In this document: one piece after another, positions 17,434 through 28,227 of the stretch
Position numbering within the stretch: the stretch's first letter is position 1
Layout: every line of letters starts with the position of its first letter
Assembly: GCF_014596085.1 (NCBI RefSeq)
Contig: NZ_JACCJY010000015.1
Coordinates: 1-64,000 of the forward strand
Length of the DNA: 64,000 bases
Reading direction: 5' to 3'
Source: Azospirillum tabaci
GTDB lineage: Bacteria; Pseudomonadota; Alphaproteobacteria; Azospirillales; Azospirillaceae
Notes under the pieces: generated by a model
The model's database searches: none
Seen by the model: the letters and a program-made list of their open reading frames with translations, nothing else
Told to the model about the DNA's origin: nothing
Position numbers and translations under genes: made by a program

Positions 17434-17453
17434 ATTGTTTCATTCGAAACAAT
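17434..17453 (-). promoter_or_regulatory. Inverted repeat in the ipdC promoter
   Basis: ATTGTTTC (17434-17441) and GAAACAAT (17446-17453) form a perfect 8-bp inverted repeat with a 4-base centre, 86 bases upstream of the ipdC ATG. A repeat of this sequence has been described in the A. brasilense ipdC promoter as needed for expression and auxin response. The partner regulator is not identified here. Confidence 0.85.
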
Positions 17454-17609
17454 CCATTCGCGCCGGAAATTGTGGAGGGGTGGGAGAAGGATCGGGCGCC
17501 GAAGGCGATAGGCCCCGCGGTGTCCCCTTGGCGCCCGATGGGCGTCTTTCGGAGCGGCGCGCGGCGTGCTACGACTGCCGACCTGTCCCGACTTTCGAAT
17601 GATGCCCGC

Positions 17610-18968
17610 ATGTCCGTCGCCGTCCGCTTCGCCCCCAGCCCGACCGGTCTCCTCCACGTCGGCAATGTGCGCCTCGCGCTCGTCAACTGGCTGTTCGCGC
17701 GCAAGGCGGGCGGCAATTTCCTGCTGCGCCTCGACGACACGGACGAGGAGCGCTCCAAGCCGGAATACGCGGAGGGGATCGAGCGGGACCTGACCTGGCT
17801 CGGCCTGACCTGGGACCGCTTCGCGCGGGAGAGCGACCGCTATGGCCGCTATGACGAGGTGGCGGCGGCACTGAAGGCGGCCGGGCGGCTCTACCCCTGC
17901 TACGAAACGCCGGAGGAGCTGAACCTCAAGCGCGCCAGCCTCGTCTCGCAGGGCCGTCCGCCGATCTACGATCGCGCGGCGCTGCGCCTGACCGACGCCG
18001 ACCGCACCCGCCTCGAAGCGGAGGGGCGCAAGCCGCACTGGCGCTTCAAGCTGGAGCACACGCCGGTCGAATGGACCGACCTCGTGCGCGGGCCGGTGCA
18101 TTTCGAAGGCTCCGCGCTCAGCGATCCCGTGCTGATCCGCGAGGACGGGCGACCGCTCTACACCCTGACCAGCGTGGTGGACGACGTCGACCTCGCCATC
18201 ACCCACGTCATCCGGGGCGAGGACCACGTCGCCAACACGGCGGTGCAGATCCAGATCTTCGAGGCGCTCACGCATATCGAGGGTGGCGGGGCCGTCCCGG
18301 TCTTCGCCCACCTGCCGCTGCTGACCGACGCGACGGGACAGGGCCTGTCCAAGCGGCTGGGCAGCCTGTCGGTGGCGTCCTTGCGTGAGGAGGAGGGGAT
18401 CGAGCCGATGGCGCTGGCCAGCCTGCTCGCCAAGCTCGGCACCTCCGACGCCATCGAGCCGCGGCTGACGCTGGACGAACTGGTGGCCGAGTTCGACATC
18501 GCCAAGGTGTCCCGCGCCACCCCGAAGTTCGACCCGGAGGAGCTGCTGCGGCTGAATGCCCGCATCCTCCACCTGCTGCCCTTCGAGCGGGTCGCCGGGG
18601 AGTTGGCCGCGCTGGGTCTGGATGATGCCGACGCCGCCTTCTGGGAGGCGGTGCGCCCCAACCTGTCGCGCGTCGCCGAGGCCCGCGACTGGTGGGCGGT
18701 GACCCACGCCCCGGTCGCCCCGGCGGCGGACGACCCCGCCTTCCTGGCCGAGGCGGCGGCCCTGCTGCCGGAGGAGCCGTGGGACCTCTCCACCTGGGGC
18801 ACCTGGACGGGTGCGGTGAAGGCGAAGACGGGTCGGAAGGGCAAGGATTTGTTCCTCCCCCTGCGCCGCGCCCTCACCGGGCGGGACCATGGACCGGAAT
18901 TGAAGAACCTGCTACCCCTGATCGGCCGAACCCGCGCGCAAAAGCGCCTCGCGGGAGAGACGGCCTAG
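17610..18968 (+). CDS. gltX: Glutamate-tRNA ligase
   Basis: A 452-residue class I synthetase starting [20 protein letters not shown], where HVGN stands for the HIGH signature. The KMSKS counterpart is LSKRLGS, in [16 protein letters not shown]. It charges tRNA-Glu with glutamate. Many Alphaproteobacteria have two gltX genes, and the variant signatures and moderate length suggest that this is one of two. The ATG at 17610 gives the family N-terminus. The gene diverges from ipdC with about 260 bases between them, and cysS follows 184 bases downstream. Linkage of gltX to ipdC is known in A. brasilense. Confidence 0.95.
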   Translation: MSVAVRFAPSPTGLLHVGNVRLALVNWLFARKAGGNFLLRLDDTDEERSKPEYAEGIERDLTWLGLTWDRFARESDRYGRYDEVAAALKAAGRLYPCYETPEELNLKRASLVSQGRPPIYDRAALRLTDADRTRLEAEGRKPHWRFKLEHTPVEWTDLVRGPVHFEGSALSDPVLIREDGRPLYTLTSVVDDVDLAITHVIRGEDHVANTAVQIQIFEALTHIEGGGAVPVFAHLPLLTDATGQGLSKRLGSLSVASLREEEGIEPMALASLLAKLGTSDAIEPRLTLDELVAEFDIAKVSRATPKFDPEELLRLNARILHLLPFERVAGELAALGLDDADAAFWEAVRPNLSRVAEARDWWAVTHAPVAPAADDPAFLAEAAALLPEEPWDLSTWGTWTGAVKAKTGRKGKDLFLPLRRALTGRDHGPELKNLLPLIGRTRAQKRLAGETA

Positions 18969-18986
18969 AATCAATTCTCCCAAGTC

Positions 18987-19117
18987 CCTTCTCCCCCCTG
19001 GGGAGAAGGTTAGGATGAGGGGGCGGCCGAAAGGCCGGAGTGAACTCCGCGCCGGAAAAGCCCTGCAAGGGGCCGGCGTTTCCCCTCACCCCGACCCTCT
19101 CCCCGGAGGGGAGAGGG
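18987..19117. repeat. Compound intergenic palindromic repeat
   Basis: CCTTCTCCCC/GGGGAGAAGG (18987-19009) and CCCTCTCCCC/GGGGAGAGGG (19095-19117) form two hairpins. Inner GATGAGGGG and CCCCTCAC segments make the whole unit roughly an inverted repeat of about 130 bases. It fills the gltX-cysS gap. A related C/G-rich hairpin occurs at 51588-51621, so this looks like a dispersed extragenic repeat rather than a gene-specific signal. Confidence 0.75.
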
Positions 19118-19152
19118 GGATTTGGAAGACCCCATACAGGAGATAGGGCGCC

Positions 19153-20526
19153 GTGCCGCTGGACCTCTACAACACGCTGACCCGCCGCAAGGAACGCTTC
19201 GAGCCGATGACTCCGGACCGGGTGGGCATGTATGTGTGTGGACCCACGGTCTACGACACCGCGCACATCGGCAATGCCCGCCCGGTGGTGGTGTTCGACC
19301 TTCTGTTCCGGCTGCTGCGGCGGCTGTACCCGGCGGTCACCTACGTCCGCAACATCACCGATGTGGACGACAAGATCATCGACCGCTCGCGCGACAGCGG
19401 GGAGCCGATCGAGGCGCTGACCAAGCGCACCGCGGACCTCTACCACGCCGACATGGACGCGCTGAACGCGCTGCGCCCGACCATCGAGCCGCGCGCCACG
19501 CACCACATCTCGCACATGGTCGCGCTGATCGGGCTGCTGATCGAGCGCGGCCACGCCTATGCCGCGGAAGGGCACGTGTTGTTCTCCGTGCCGTCGATGG
19601 CGGAGTACGGGCAGCTCTCCCGCCGCTCGCTGGATGAACTGATCGCCGGCGCCCGTGTGGAGGTCGCCCCCTACAAGCGCGACTCCTCCGACTTCGTGCT
19701 GTGGAAGCCGAGCGCCGACGACCAGCCGGGTTGGGACAGCCCGTGGGGCCGGGGGCGGCCGGGCTGGCACATCGAATGCTCGGCCATGGCCAAGGAGCAT
19801 CTGGGCGTCACCTTCGACATCCATGGCGGCGGGCTGGACCTGATCTTCCCACACCATGAGAACGAGATCGCCCAGAGCCGCTGCGCCCACGACGGCGAGC
19901 CGCTGGCCCGCTACTGGGTCCACAACGGCTTCGTGACCGTCGAGGGCGAGAAGATGTCCAAGTCGCTGGGCAACTTCTTCACCGTGCACGAGCTGTTGGA
20001 CGAGTTCCCCGGCGAGGCTATCCGCCTGACGCTGATGAGCGCCCATTACCGCCAGCCGCTGGACTTCACCCGCGAGGGGCTGAAGCAGTCCAAGGCGACG
20101 CTCGACCGCTGGTACCAAGCGCTGCGCGGCGACCCGGCTCCGGCGGACGCCGAGCTGCCCTTCGACGTGTTGGCCGCGCTGGAGGACGACCTCAACAGCC
20201 CGCTCGCCATCTCCCACCTGCACGAGCTGGCCTCGGCGGTGAACAAAGCGACGGGAGACGCCGGAAAGGCCGCCGCCAAGGGCGCGCTGCGCGCCGCCGG
20301 CGAGGCGCTGGGCCTGCTCCAGCAGGACCCGGAAGCGTGGTTCCGCTGGGCGCCGAAGGGGGCCGCCGCCCTGTCCGACGCGGACATCCAGCAGCGCATC
20401 GACGACCGTCTGGCCGCCCGCAAGGCCAAGAACTACGCGGAGGCCGACCGCATCCGCAAGGAGTTGGCCGACCTCGGCATCGTCCTGGAGGACGGCCCGC
20501 AGGGCACGACCTGGAAGCGCGCCTGA
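19153..20526 (+). CDS. cysS: Cysteine-tRNA ligase
   Basis: The 457-residue class I synthetase has [21 protein letters not shown] (zinc cysteine and HIGH motif), the zinc-site GWHIECSAM and the KMSKS motif in [12 protein letters not shown]. Zinc discriminates cysteine from serine. The start is GTG at 19153, a short distance after a GGAGATAGGG stretch. Length and C-terminal helical domain are normal. It follows gltX on the same strand but is separated by the palindromic repeat, so it may have its own promoter. Confidence 0.96.
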   Translation: MPLDLYNTLTRRKERFEPMTPDRVGMYVCGPTVYDTAHIGNARPVVVFDLLFRLLRRLYPAVTYVRNITDVDDKIIDRSRDSGEPIEALTKRTADLYHADMDALNALRPTIEPRATHHISHMVALIGLLIERGHAYAAEGHVLFSVPSMAEYGQLSRRSLDELIAGARVEVAPYKRDSSDFVLWKPSADDQPGWDSPWGRGRPGWHIECSAMAKEHLGVTFDIHGGGLDLIFPHHENEIAQSRCAHDGEPLARYWVHNGFVTVEGEKMSKSLGNFFTVHELLDEFPGEAIRLTLMSAHYRQPLDFTREGLKQSKATLDRWYQALRGDPAPADAELPFDVLAALEDDLNSPLAISHLHELASAVNKATGDAGKAAAKGALRAAGEALGLLQQDPEAWFRWAPKGAAALSDADIQQRIDDRLAARKAKNYAEADRIRKELADLGIVLEDGPQGTTWKRA

Positions 20527-20573
20527 ACGCCGCGCCGGCGTTCTTTGGATGAATAATGGTTCGTCGGATGAAG

Positions 20574-20601
20574 GGAGGCCGCGCATGGAGCCGCGGCCTC
20601 C
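20574..20601. terminator. Strong hairpin after cysS
   Basis: GGAGGCCGCG (20574-20583) pairs with CGCGGCCTCC (20592-20601) around an 8-base loop. Outer TTTGGATGA (20545-20553) and TCATCCAAA (20603-20611) segments extend the dyad. It lies 48 bases past the cysS stop and lacks a long T run. Confidence 0.6.
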
Positions 20602-20649
20602 GCTCATCCAAAGGTCCAATGGACCGCTTCTTTCCCACGCAACGAAAAT

Positions 20650-20677
20650 GGCGCCTTCCGCCGTCGCGGGAGGCGCC
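20650..20677 (-). terminator. Terminator of the DUF779 gene
   Basis: On the minus strand a GGCGCCT/AGGCGCC stem (20650-20677) is followed by ATTTTCGTT. It lies about 135 bases beyond the DUF779 stop. The stretch between the stop and the hairpin shows no other gene. Confidence 0.5.
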
Positions 20678-20812
20678 TGAGTTCGGTTCCATATGCACCA
20701 CCACATGGGGGGGCCGGTCTGGACACGGATCAGACCGCCCGAAGGCTGTGCCGACTGGGGAAAATCCCAAAGTCGAATTCTGGATACCGCATTCCACGAA
20801 AAATCGCTATGA

Positions 20813-21190
20813 TCATTTCGTCATATCGCGCGGATCGGAACGCAGCGCCTCCACCTCGCCATCGGAGAACAGGCGGGAGCGGGTGAGGAAGCGCACGCCC
20901 TCCGGCGCTTCCAGCGAGAAGCTGGCGCCGCGGCCCGGCACCACGTCGATGATGAGCTGGGTGTGCGACCAGTATTCGAACTGCGCCGCCCCCATGTAGA
21001 AGGGACAGCCCCCGATCTCCCCCAGCCGGACGTCCTGCCCGCCGGGGCGGAACTCCCCGTCCATGAAGCACATCGGCGCGCTGCCGTCGCAGCAGCCCCC
21101 GGACTGGTGAAAGAACAGCGGCCCGTAGAGCCCGCGCAGCTTTTCGATCAGCGCCAGGGCCGCCGGTGTGGCGACGACTCGTTCGACCAT
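20813..21190 (-). CDS. DUF779 domain protein
   Basis: A 125-residue protein with HQSGGCCDGSAPMCF, the cysteine-rich core of DUF779, followed by GEIGGCPFYMGAAQFEYW. The function is unknown. These genes commonly sit beside aldehyde dehydrogenases of the AcoD/ExaC type, as here (96 bases after the dehydrogenase). The cysteine cluster could bind a metal. A TTG at 21217 would add nine residues, but the ATG at 21190 has a GGGAG site nine bases upstream and is preferred. Confidence 0.85.
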   Translation of the reverse strand: MVERVVATPAALALIEKLRGLYGPLFFHQSGGCCDGSAPMCFMDGEFRPGGQDVRLGEIGGCPFYMGAAQFEYWSHTQLIIDVVPGRGASFSLEAPEGVRFLTRSRLFSDGEVEALRSDPRDMTK

Positions 21191-21286
21191 GGGCGGATGC
21201 TCCCAAATAGAATCCAAGCTGGACGAGAAAAGGGCCGGAGGCCGAATGGCCGCCGGCCCAAGGTCGTCAGGGAGGAGACAGGATGG

Positions 21287-22807
<1,521 letters not shown>

Positions 22808-23060
22808 GGCGGTTTCCTCCCGAAGCGGATTGCCCGAACTGAATGTCGTGGAATGACGTTTGGCGGGTTGTGCGCCCTGTGTCCGTTCGTCCGATGATCG
22901 GTATCCGTCACAGCGCCCCGCCGTTATCGCGGTTTCGGGGAAGGCCGGTAAATTCGACTTTGGTTGCAGAAGCGCAGCCCCCCAGATTCGGAAACGACCG
23001 CGGGGCGGCAGATGCTACCTTGGGCGGAGACCCTTCCGTTTCCCGGCGAGATCCCAGGAC

Positions 23061-23468
23061 ATGACGACCGACATCCGGCTGCGCTTCCTCCACCCCTCCG
23101 GCGCCATCGGCCCCGGCAAGGTGTCCCTGCTGGAGGAAATCGACCGCACCGGCTCGATCTCCGCGGCGGCGCGGGCGCTCGGCATGTCCTTCCGCCGCGC
23201 GTGGTTCCTGGTGGAAACCATGAATTCCGCCTTCCGCGAGCCGGTGGTTCGCACCAGCGTCGGCGGGCGGGAGGGCGGCGGAACCGGCCTGACCGCCTTC
23301 GGACAGGAGGTGATCGCCCGCTACCGCCGCATGGAGGAGGAGGCCCGCCGCGCCGCGGCGCCGCACCTCGCCTGGCTGGACGAGGCGCTGAAACCGGAGG
23401 CGGCGTCTGAGAAAGGCGCGGAATCCGATGATCCAAAGTCCAATGGTCCGGAAGCCGACGATCCGTAA
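23061..23468 (+). CDS. ModE N-terminal-like winged-helix regulator
   Basis: A 135-residue protein made of one winged helix-turn-helix of the ModE N-terminal type: KVSLLEEIDRTGSISAAARALGMSFRRAWFLVETMN, then VRTSVGGREGGGTGLTAFGQEVIARY. It lacks the C-terminal molybdate-binding domains of full ModE. The tail (about 105-135) is acidic and repetitive. The ATG at 23061 gives the family start. It is divergent to the aldehyde dehydrogenase and followed by a cytochrome c gene. It may regulate either neighbour, but no ligand or site can be named. Confidence 0.82.
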   Translation: MTTDIRLRFLHPSGAIGPGKVSLLEEIDRTGSISAAARALGMSFRRAWFLVETMNSAFREPVVRTSVGGREGGGTGLTAFGQEVIARYRRMEEEARRAAAPHLAWLDEALKPEAASEKGAESDDPKSNGPEADDP

Positions 23469-23525
23469 AGTCTCCCTCGACGCCGCGACCTTCCGCCGCG
23501 GCGAAACGAAGGAGGCCCCCGATCC

Positions 23526-23909
23526 ATGCGCACCGCCGCCCGCACCGCTCTCGCCACCTTGGTCCTTCTCGCCGCGGCGCCGCTTCCAGCCCTGGCCGAC
23601 GGCGACCCGGCGAACGGCGAGAAGCTGTTCCGCCAGTGCAAAGCCTGCCACACGGTGGAGGCGGGCAAGAACCGCGTCGGCCCCACGCTGCACGGGCTGT
23701 TCGGGCGCAAGGCCGGCACGGCGGAGAATTACGCCAACTACTCCGAGGGGCTGAAGGCGTCCGGCATCCAATGGGACGCCAAGACGCTCGACCCCTATCT
23801 CGCCAACCCGAAGGCGGTTATTTCCGACAGCCGCATGGCCTTCGCCGGGGTGGTGAAGCCGGAGGACCGGGCCGACCTGATCGCCTATCTGGAAGCCGCG
23901 ACGAAGTGA
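23526..23909 (+). CDS. Class I c-type cytochrome
   Basis: The 127-residue protein has a cleavable signal peptide (hydrophobic ALATLVLLAAAPLPALA, residues about 8-24) and the haem-binding CKACH motif near residue 40. The distal methionine is probably in SRMAFAG. The pattern GPTLHGLFGRKAGT is typical of cytochrome c2/c550. It would carry electrons in the periplasm. The gene begins 57 bases after the ModE-like gene. Confidence 0.9.
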   Translation: MRTAARTALATLVLLAAAPLPALADGDPANGEKLFRQCKACHTVEAGKNRVGPTLHGLFGRKAGTAENYANYSEGLKASGIQWDAKTLDPYLANPKAVISDSRMAFAGVVKPEDRADLIAYLEAATK

Positions 23910-23982
23910 GCGTCAGCGGGGCGGGAACCGCGGCGGCGCTGGCCTGTTGCCCGGTTTCCACTCCCGCAGCCGGAGAACGGCC

Positions 23983-24228
23983 ATGGCCGACGACATCGCA
24001 GGACAAAAAGGCGCCGAGCCCAAGGACATTCACAAGACCGACATTGAGCCGCTCTGCGACGAGCAGAGCGGCGGCGGCGGGTCCAACCCGGACACGCGCT
24101 ACCGCGGCATGCCGGGCGGTCATCCCGGCGGTTCCCGCGACGGCGACTGCGATCCGGTGTCGCGCGCCGACCCTGAAAAGGCGGAACCCGACACCGCCGA
24201 ATCCGGGAGCAAGCCCGCGTCCCGCTAG
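23983..24228 (+). CDS. Small hydrophilic hypothetical protein
   Basis: An 81-residue protein rich in Gly, Asp, Glu, Pro and Ser, apparently disordered. It includes the segments IEPLCDEQSGGGGSNPDTRY and GMPGGHPGGS. The ATG at 23983 has a GGAGA site upstream; an in-frame start at 23947 lacks one. No family was recognised. Two cysteines are present. Expression is plausible from codon use and the ribosome binding site, but not certain. Confidence 0.6.
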   Translation: MADDIAGQKGAEPKDIHKTDIEPLCDEQSGGGGSNPDTRYRGMPGGHPGGSRDGDCDPVSRADPEKAEPDTAESGSKPASR

Positions 24229-24336
24229 GCCGATGGCGTAGCCTTTCCGGGGCCGCCCCGAATTGGTCGTAGCCGCTGGCCCGGTCCCCCGCTAAAACAG
24301 GGGCTCCTCACCGGCACAACACGGGCTGCGACCGGC

Positions 24337-24915
24337 ATGCTGAAGCGCCTTTACGATTGGACGATGGCCAAGGCGGCCTCGAAGAACGCCACCACCTGGC
24401 TGGCGGGGGTTTCCTTCGCGGAAAGTTCCTTCTTTCCGATCCCGCCGGACATCCTGATGGTGCCGATGGTGCTCGCGAACCGGCAGGCCGCCTGGCGGAT
24501 CGCGACGATCTGCACGCTGGCCTCGGTGGTGGGCGGCGTCGCCGGCTACATGATCGGCTTCTTCCTGTATGAGGCGATCGGCAAGGTGGTCATCGATTTC
24601 TACCACCTGGAAGCCCAGTTCGAGACGCTGCGCCATACCTTCGTCGAATACGGGGCGGAGATTCTCATCATCAAGGGCATGACGCCCATCCCCTACAAGC
24701 TGCTGACCATCACCGCGGGTGTGGCGAAGCTGAACATCTGGGTGTTCATCGGCGCCTCGATCCTGTCGCGGGCGATCCGCTTCTATCTGGTCGCCGCCCT
24801 GCTCTACTGGTTCGGGGAGCCGGTGCGCGCCTTCATCGAGAAGCGGCTGACGCTGGTCACCACCGCCTTCGCCGTCGCGCTGATCGGCGGCTTCCTGGCG
24901 ATCAAGCTGATCTGA
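24337..24915 (+). CDS. YqaA/DedA (SNARE-associated) family membrane protein
   Basis: A 192-residue protein with four or five membrane segments. FAESSFFPIPPDILMVPMVLA and IKGMTPIPYKLLTITAGVAKL are the paired re-entrant-loop motifs of the DedA/VTT superfamily, close to YqaA. Members are thought to move lipids or act in envelope homeostasis. The start codon lies 20 bases after a short C-rich leader. It stands alone between two plus-strand genes. Confidence 0.87.
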   Translation: MLKRLYDWTMAKAASKNATTWLAGVSFAESSFFPIPPDILMVPMVLANRQAAWRIATICTLASVVGGVAGYMIGFFLYEAIGKVVIDFYHLEAQFETLRHTFVEYGAEILIIKGMTPIPYKLLTITAGVAKLNIWVFIGASILSRAIRFYLVAALLYWFGEPVRAFIEKRLTLVTTAFAVALIGGFLAIKLI

Positions 24916-25000
24916 TCCACGGCAACCCAACCGGAGCACCGCGACGCCGGACCGTCCTGTCCTGTTGATGCCGCAGTGAGGCATTGACGGGAGAGGATGG

Positions 25001-25984
25001 ATGGACAGCGTGCGCGGGGCCGTGGTGGTCATAACCGGCGCGTCGAGCGGGATCGGGCGGGCCACCGCCCTGACCTTCGCGCGGGAGGGCGCCCGGCTGG
25101 TGCTGGCCGCAAGGCGGGAGGCCCTGCTCGGCGAGGTGGCCGAGGAATGCCGGGAATTGGGCGGCGAGGCCGAGGTGGTGCCCACCGACGTCACCGACCC
25201 GGAGGCGGTCCGGCGGTTGACCAACCGCGCGGTGCAGCTGTTCGGCGGCATCGACGTCTGGGTGAGCAACGCCGGGGTCGGCGCTGTCGGACGGTTCGAG
25301 GACACCCCGCTGGAGGCGCACCGCCGCGTCGTCGAAACCAACCTGTTCGGCCCGCTGCACGCCGCCCACGCCGTGCTGCCGCTGTTCCGCCGGCAGGGCC
25401 ACGGGGTGCTCATCAACACGGTGTCGGTCGGGGCCTGGGCGCCCGCCCCCTATGCCGCCGCCTACGCGGCCAGCAAGTTCGGGCTGGAAGGGCTTCTGGA
25501 AAGCCTGCGGGCGGAGCTGGTCGACGCGCCGGGCGTCCATGTCTGCGGCGTCTACCCCTTCTTCACCGACACGCCGGGCATATCCCACGGCGCCAACTAC
25601 ACCGGCCATCAGCTGGACGCGGAAAGCCCCTTCTACGATGATCCGCAGGACGTGGCGGACACCGTGCTGGCCGTCGCCCTGCGCCCGCGCGCCCAGGCCA
25701 TGGTCGGGGCGATGACCCCGCTGACCCGGCTGGGGCACGCGGTGGCACCCCGCCTGATGGAGAAGATCGCCGGCCACGGCGCCCACCGCCATTTCAGCCG
25801 GACCCCGCCCGCCGCGGCGAGCGACGGCAACCTGTTCCGTCCTGTGGAGCGCGGCCGCGGCGTCACCGGCGGCTTCCGCACCCCGCCGCCCGCCTGGGTG
25901 TCGCCGCTGCTCGTCGCCGGGATCGCGGCCGCCGCGGCGGCCGCTTATGCCGGCTACGCGCGGAGCAAAAACGGAAACCACTGA
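25001..25984 (+). CDS. Short-chain dehydrogenase/reductase
   Basis: A 327-residue SDR. VVVITGASSGIGRATALTFA (about residues 7-26) is the cofactor-binding glycine motif, NAGVGAVG the NAG motif, and the catalytic Tyr/Lys lie in YAAAYAASKFG. The C-terminal 60 residues form an unusual extension ending in a hydrophobic anchor-like stretch (SPLLVAGIAAAAAAAYAGYA, followed by basic residues). This suggests membrane attachment. Substrate is unknown. A GGGAGAGG ribosome binding site precedes the ATG. Confidence 0.87.
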   Translation: MDSVRGAVVVITGASSGIGRATALTFAREGARLVLAARREALLGEVAEECRELGGEAEVVPTDVTDPEAVRRLTNRAVQLFGGIDVWVSNAGVGAVGRFEDTPLEAHRRVVETNLFGPLHAAHAVLPLFRRQGHGVLINTVSVGAWAPAPYAAAYAASKFGLEGLLESLRAELVDAPGVHVCGVYPFFTDTPGISHGANYTGHQLDAESPFYDDPQDVADTVLAVALRPRAQAMVGAMTPLTRLGHAVAPRLMEKIAGHGAHRHFSRTPPAAASDGNLFRPVERGRGVTGGFRTPPPAWVSPLLVAGIAAAAAAAYAGYARSKNGNH

Positions 25985-26050
25985 GGGCTTTGAGTTCGGG
26001 AACGGGTTGGTCCAGAATGCCGGCCCGTTCCCGCAAGCCCAGAGCCCATC

Positions 26051-26920
26051 ATGCCGAAGCCGACGACCCCGCGCGGCCGTCCGCCCGTTCCTTCCCTTGC
26101 CCGCCCGTCCCCTGCCCGCCCCGGTCCGGCCCGCGCCGGCAAGGACATGCGCCGGGAGGAGGTGCGGGAGGAGCCGGGCAAGCTGTTCCGCGTCGCCGGC
26201 CTCTCCGCCGTCTCCGCCCTGTTCGCCCATGACGCGGCGCGCGTGGAGCGGCTGTTCTTCGAAGAGCGGCTGAAGGCGAAGACCGGCGACTTCTGCAAGG
26301 CGATGGCCGCGGCGCGCAAGCCCTACCGCATGGTGGAGGCCGACGAGCTGGCGAAGGTCGCCGGGACGGTTCTGCACGGCGGCGTCGTCGCGCTGATCGC
26401 GCCGCGCCCGGTGCCCGCCTTCGACAGCGAGGCGGCGAAGCGCTGGGCGTTGGACGGCCAGCCGCTGCTGATCCTGGACGGGGTCGGCAACCCGCACAAT
26501 CTGGGCGCCATCCTGCGCACCGCCGCCTTCTTCGGCCTGCGGCGCGTCGTGGTGTCGGACCATCCCGGACAGGCCCTGCCGTCGGAGTCCGCCTACCGCG
26601 TCGCCGAGGGCGGGTTCGAATGGGTGGAGCTGTACCGGGCGGCCAACCTGCCGATGGTTCTGAAGCGACTGCGCGACTCCTACCGGGTGGCCGGAACGGC
26701 GCTGGGCCGAGGCCGGGCGGTGGTCACCGACCCGGCGGTCCTCACCAAGGGCGAGCGGCCCGCCGCCGTGGTTCTGGGCAACGAGGAGGACGGGCTTCCC
26801 CCCGCCACCCTCGCCGCCTGCGAGGACATCCTGACCCTGCCCGGCACCGGCCGCGTCCAGTCGCTGAACGTCGCGGCGACCGCGGCCATCCTCATCCACG
26901 CGCTGGCGAAGCCGGGCTGA
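26051..26920 (+). CDS. TrmH-family RNA 2'-O-methyltransferase
   Basis: This 289-residue SPOUT methyltransferase has a proline/arginine-rich N-terminal tail (about 1-30), then an SpoU substrate-binding domain starting EEPGKLFRVAGLSAVSALF. The knot follows: ILDGVGNPHNLGAILRTAAF, AVVLGNEEDGLPP and QSLNVAATAAILIH. It is predicted to methylate rRNA or tRNA ribose; the target cannot be chosen between the TrmH and RlmB groups. It converges with the sigma-1.1-like gene, with 12 bases between stops. Confidence 0.88.
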   Translation: MPKPTTPRGRPPVPSLARPSPARPGPARAGKDMRREEVREEPGKLFRVAGLSAVSALFAHDAARVERLFFEERLKAKTGDFCKAMAAARKPYRMVEADELAKVAGTVLHGGVVALIAPRPVPAFDSEAAKRWALDGQPLLILDGVGNPHNLGAILRTAAFFGLRRVVVSDHPGQALPSESAYRVAEGGFEWVELYRAANLPMVLKRLRDSYRVAGTALGRGRAVVTDPAVLTKGERPAAVVLGNEEDGLPPATLAACEDILTLPGTGRVQSLNVAATAAILIHALAKPG

Positions 26921-26932
26921 CGGCCTGACCGC

Positions 26933-27382
26933 TCAGCCGCCCAGGGCGATGATCAGCACCAGCGCCACGACCAGGACCGAGACGACGGGCAGCATGTCCA
27001 CCCCGCCGCGATCCCAGGTCGGCGCCCGGCGGGAGCCGTGATGCGCGCCGTGGGCGTGGCCCAGACCCTCGTCGGCCCAGCCATGTTCGGACGGGCGGGC
27101 GCCGGGAGCGGAGACGGCGGGGGCCGCCGGGCTGGCGATGTCGACCACCCCGGCCCCGCGCTGGTAATCGCCACCGCCGCCGCTCCGCGGACGCTTCAGC
27201 CGCTCGTCGGTCAGCTCCACGTCGATGCCCGCGGCTTCCAGCCGCTCCACCACCACGGCGACCTCCTCCGGGGTCATCGTCTCCACCGGCACGTCCTGGC
27301 CGAGCTGCTCGACGCTGAGCCGGTTGCCGTGCTGGCGTCCCTTGGCAATCAGGCGCTGGAGGGTGTCGTCGTCGATCGTCAT
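26933..27382 (-). CDS. Membrane-anchored protein with sigma factor region 1.1-like domain
   Basis: A 149-residue protein. Residues 5-58 ([21 protein letters not shown] ... [19 protein letters not shown]) match region 1.1 of primary sigma-70 factors, the acidic module that keeps free sigma off DNA. A low-complexity Gly/His/Pro linker follows, and the C-terminus is a single transmembrane helix (about 128-147, [18 protein letters not shown]). No other sigma regions are present. The ATG at 27382 follows a GGGGAGA site; the open frame to 27508 is not used. A role in RNA polymerase control at the membrane is speculation. Confidence 0.75.
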   Translation of the reverse strand: MTIDDDTLQRLIAKGRQHGNRLSVEQLGQDVPVETMTPEEVAVVVERLEAAGIDVELTDERLKRPRSGGGGDYQRGAGVVDIASPAAPAVSAPGARPSEHGWADEGLGHAHGAHHGSRRAPTWDRGGVDMLPVVSVLVVALVLIIALGG

Positions 27383-27533
27383 GGTTCTCTCCCCGCGGTT
27401 CCACCTTGGACTGAACATTCCCAAGGATAAACAGGCGGGGCCGCGGAAGGCTCCCGTGCAAAGGCGCCGACTTGCCTCCGGGGCGGTGCCACCCGACATA
27501 ATCCCCAAATCCTACGCCATCGGAGAGGCCGAG

Positions 27534-28175
<642 letters not shown>

Positions 28176-28227
28176 GGGGAAGAGAGAGGGTGGATCGCGT
28201 CGCGGCGAGGCGCCCATTGTTGGGCGC

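Noticed and set aside
21190..21217. TTG start of the DUF779 protein
   Set aside because: The ATG at 21190 has a better ribosome binding site and matches the expected family length.
22808..23060. A sigma-54 promoter for the aldehyde dehydrogenase
   Set aside because: No TGGCAC-N5-TTGCA match with correct spacing was found on the minus strand.
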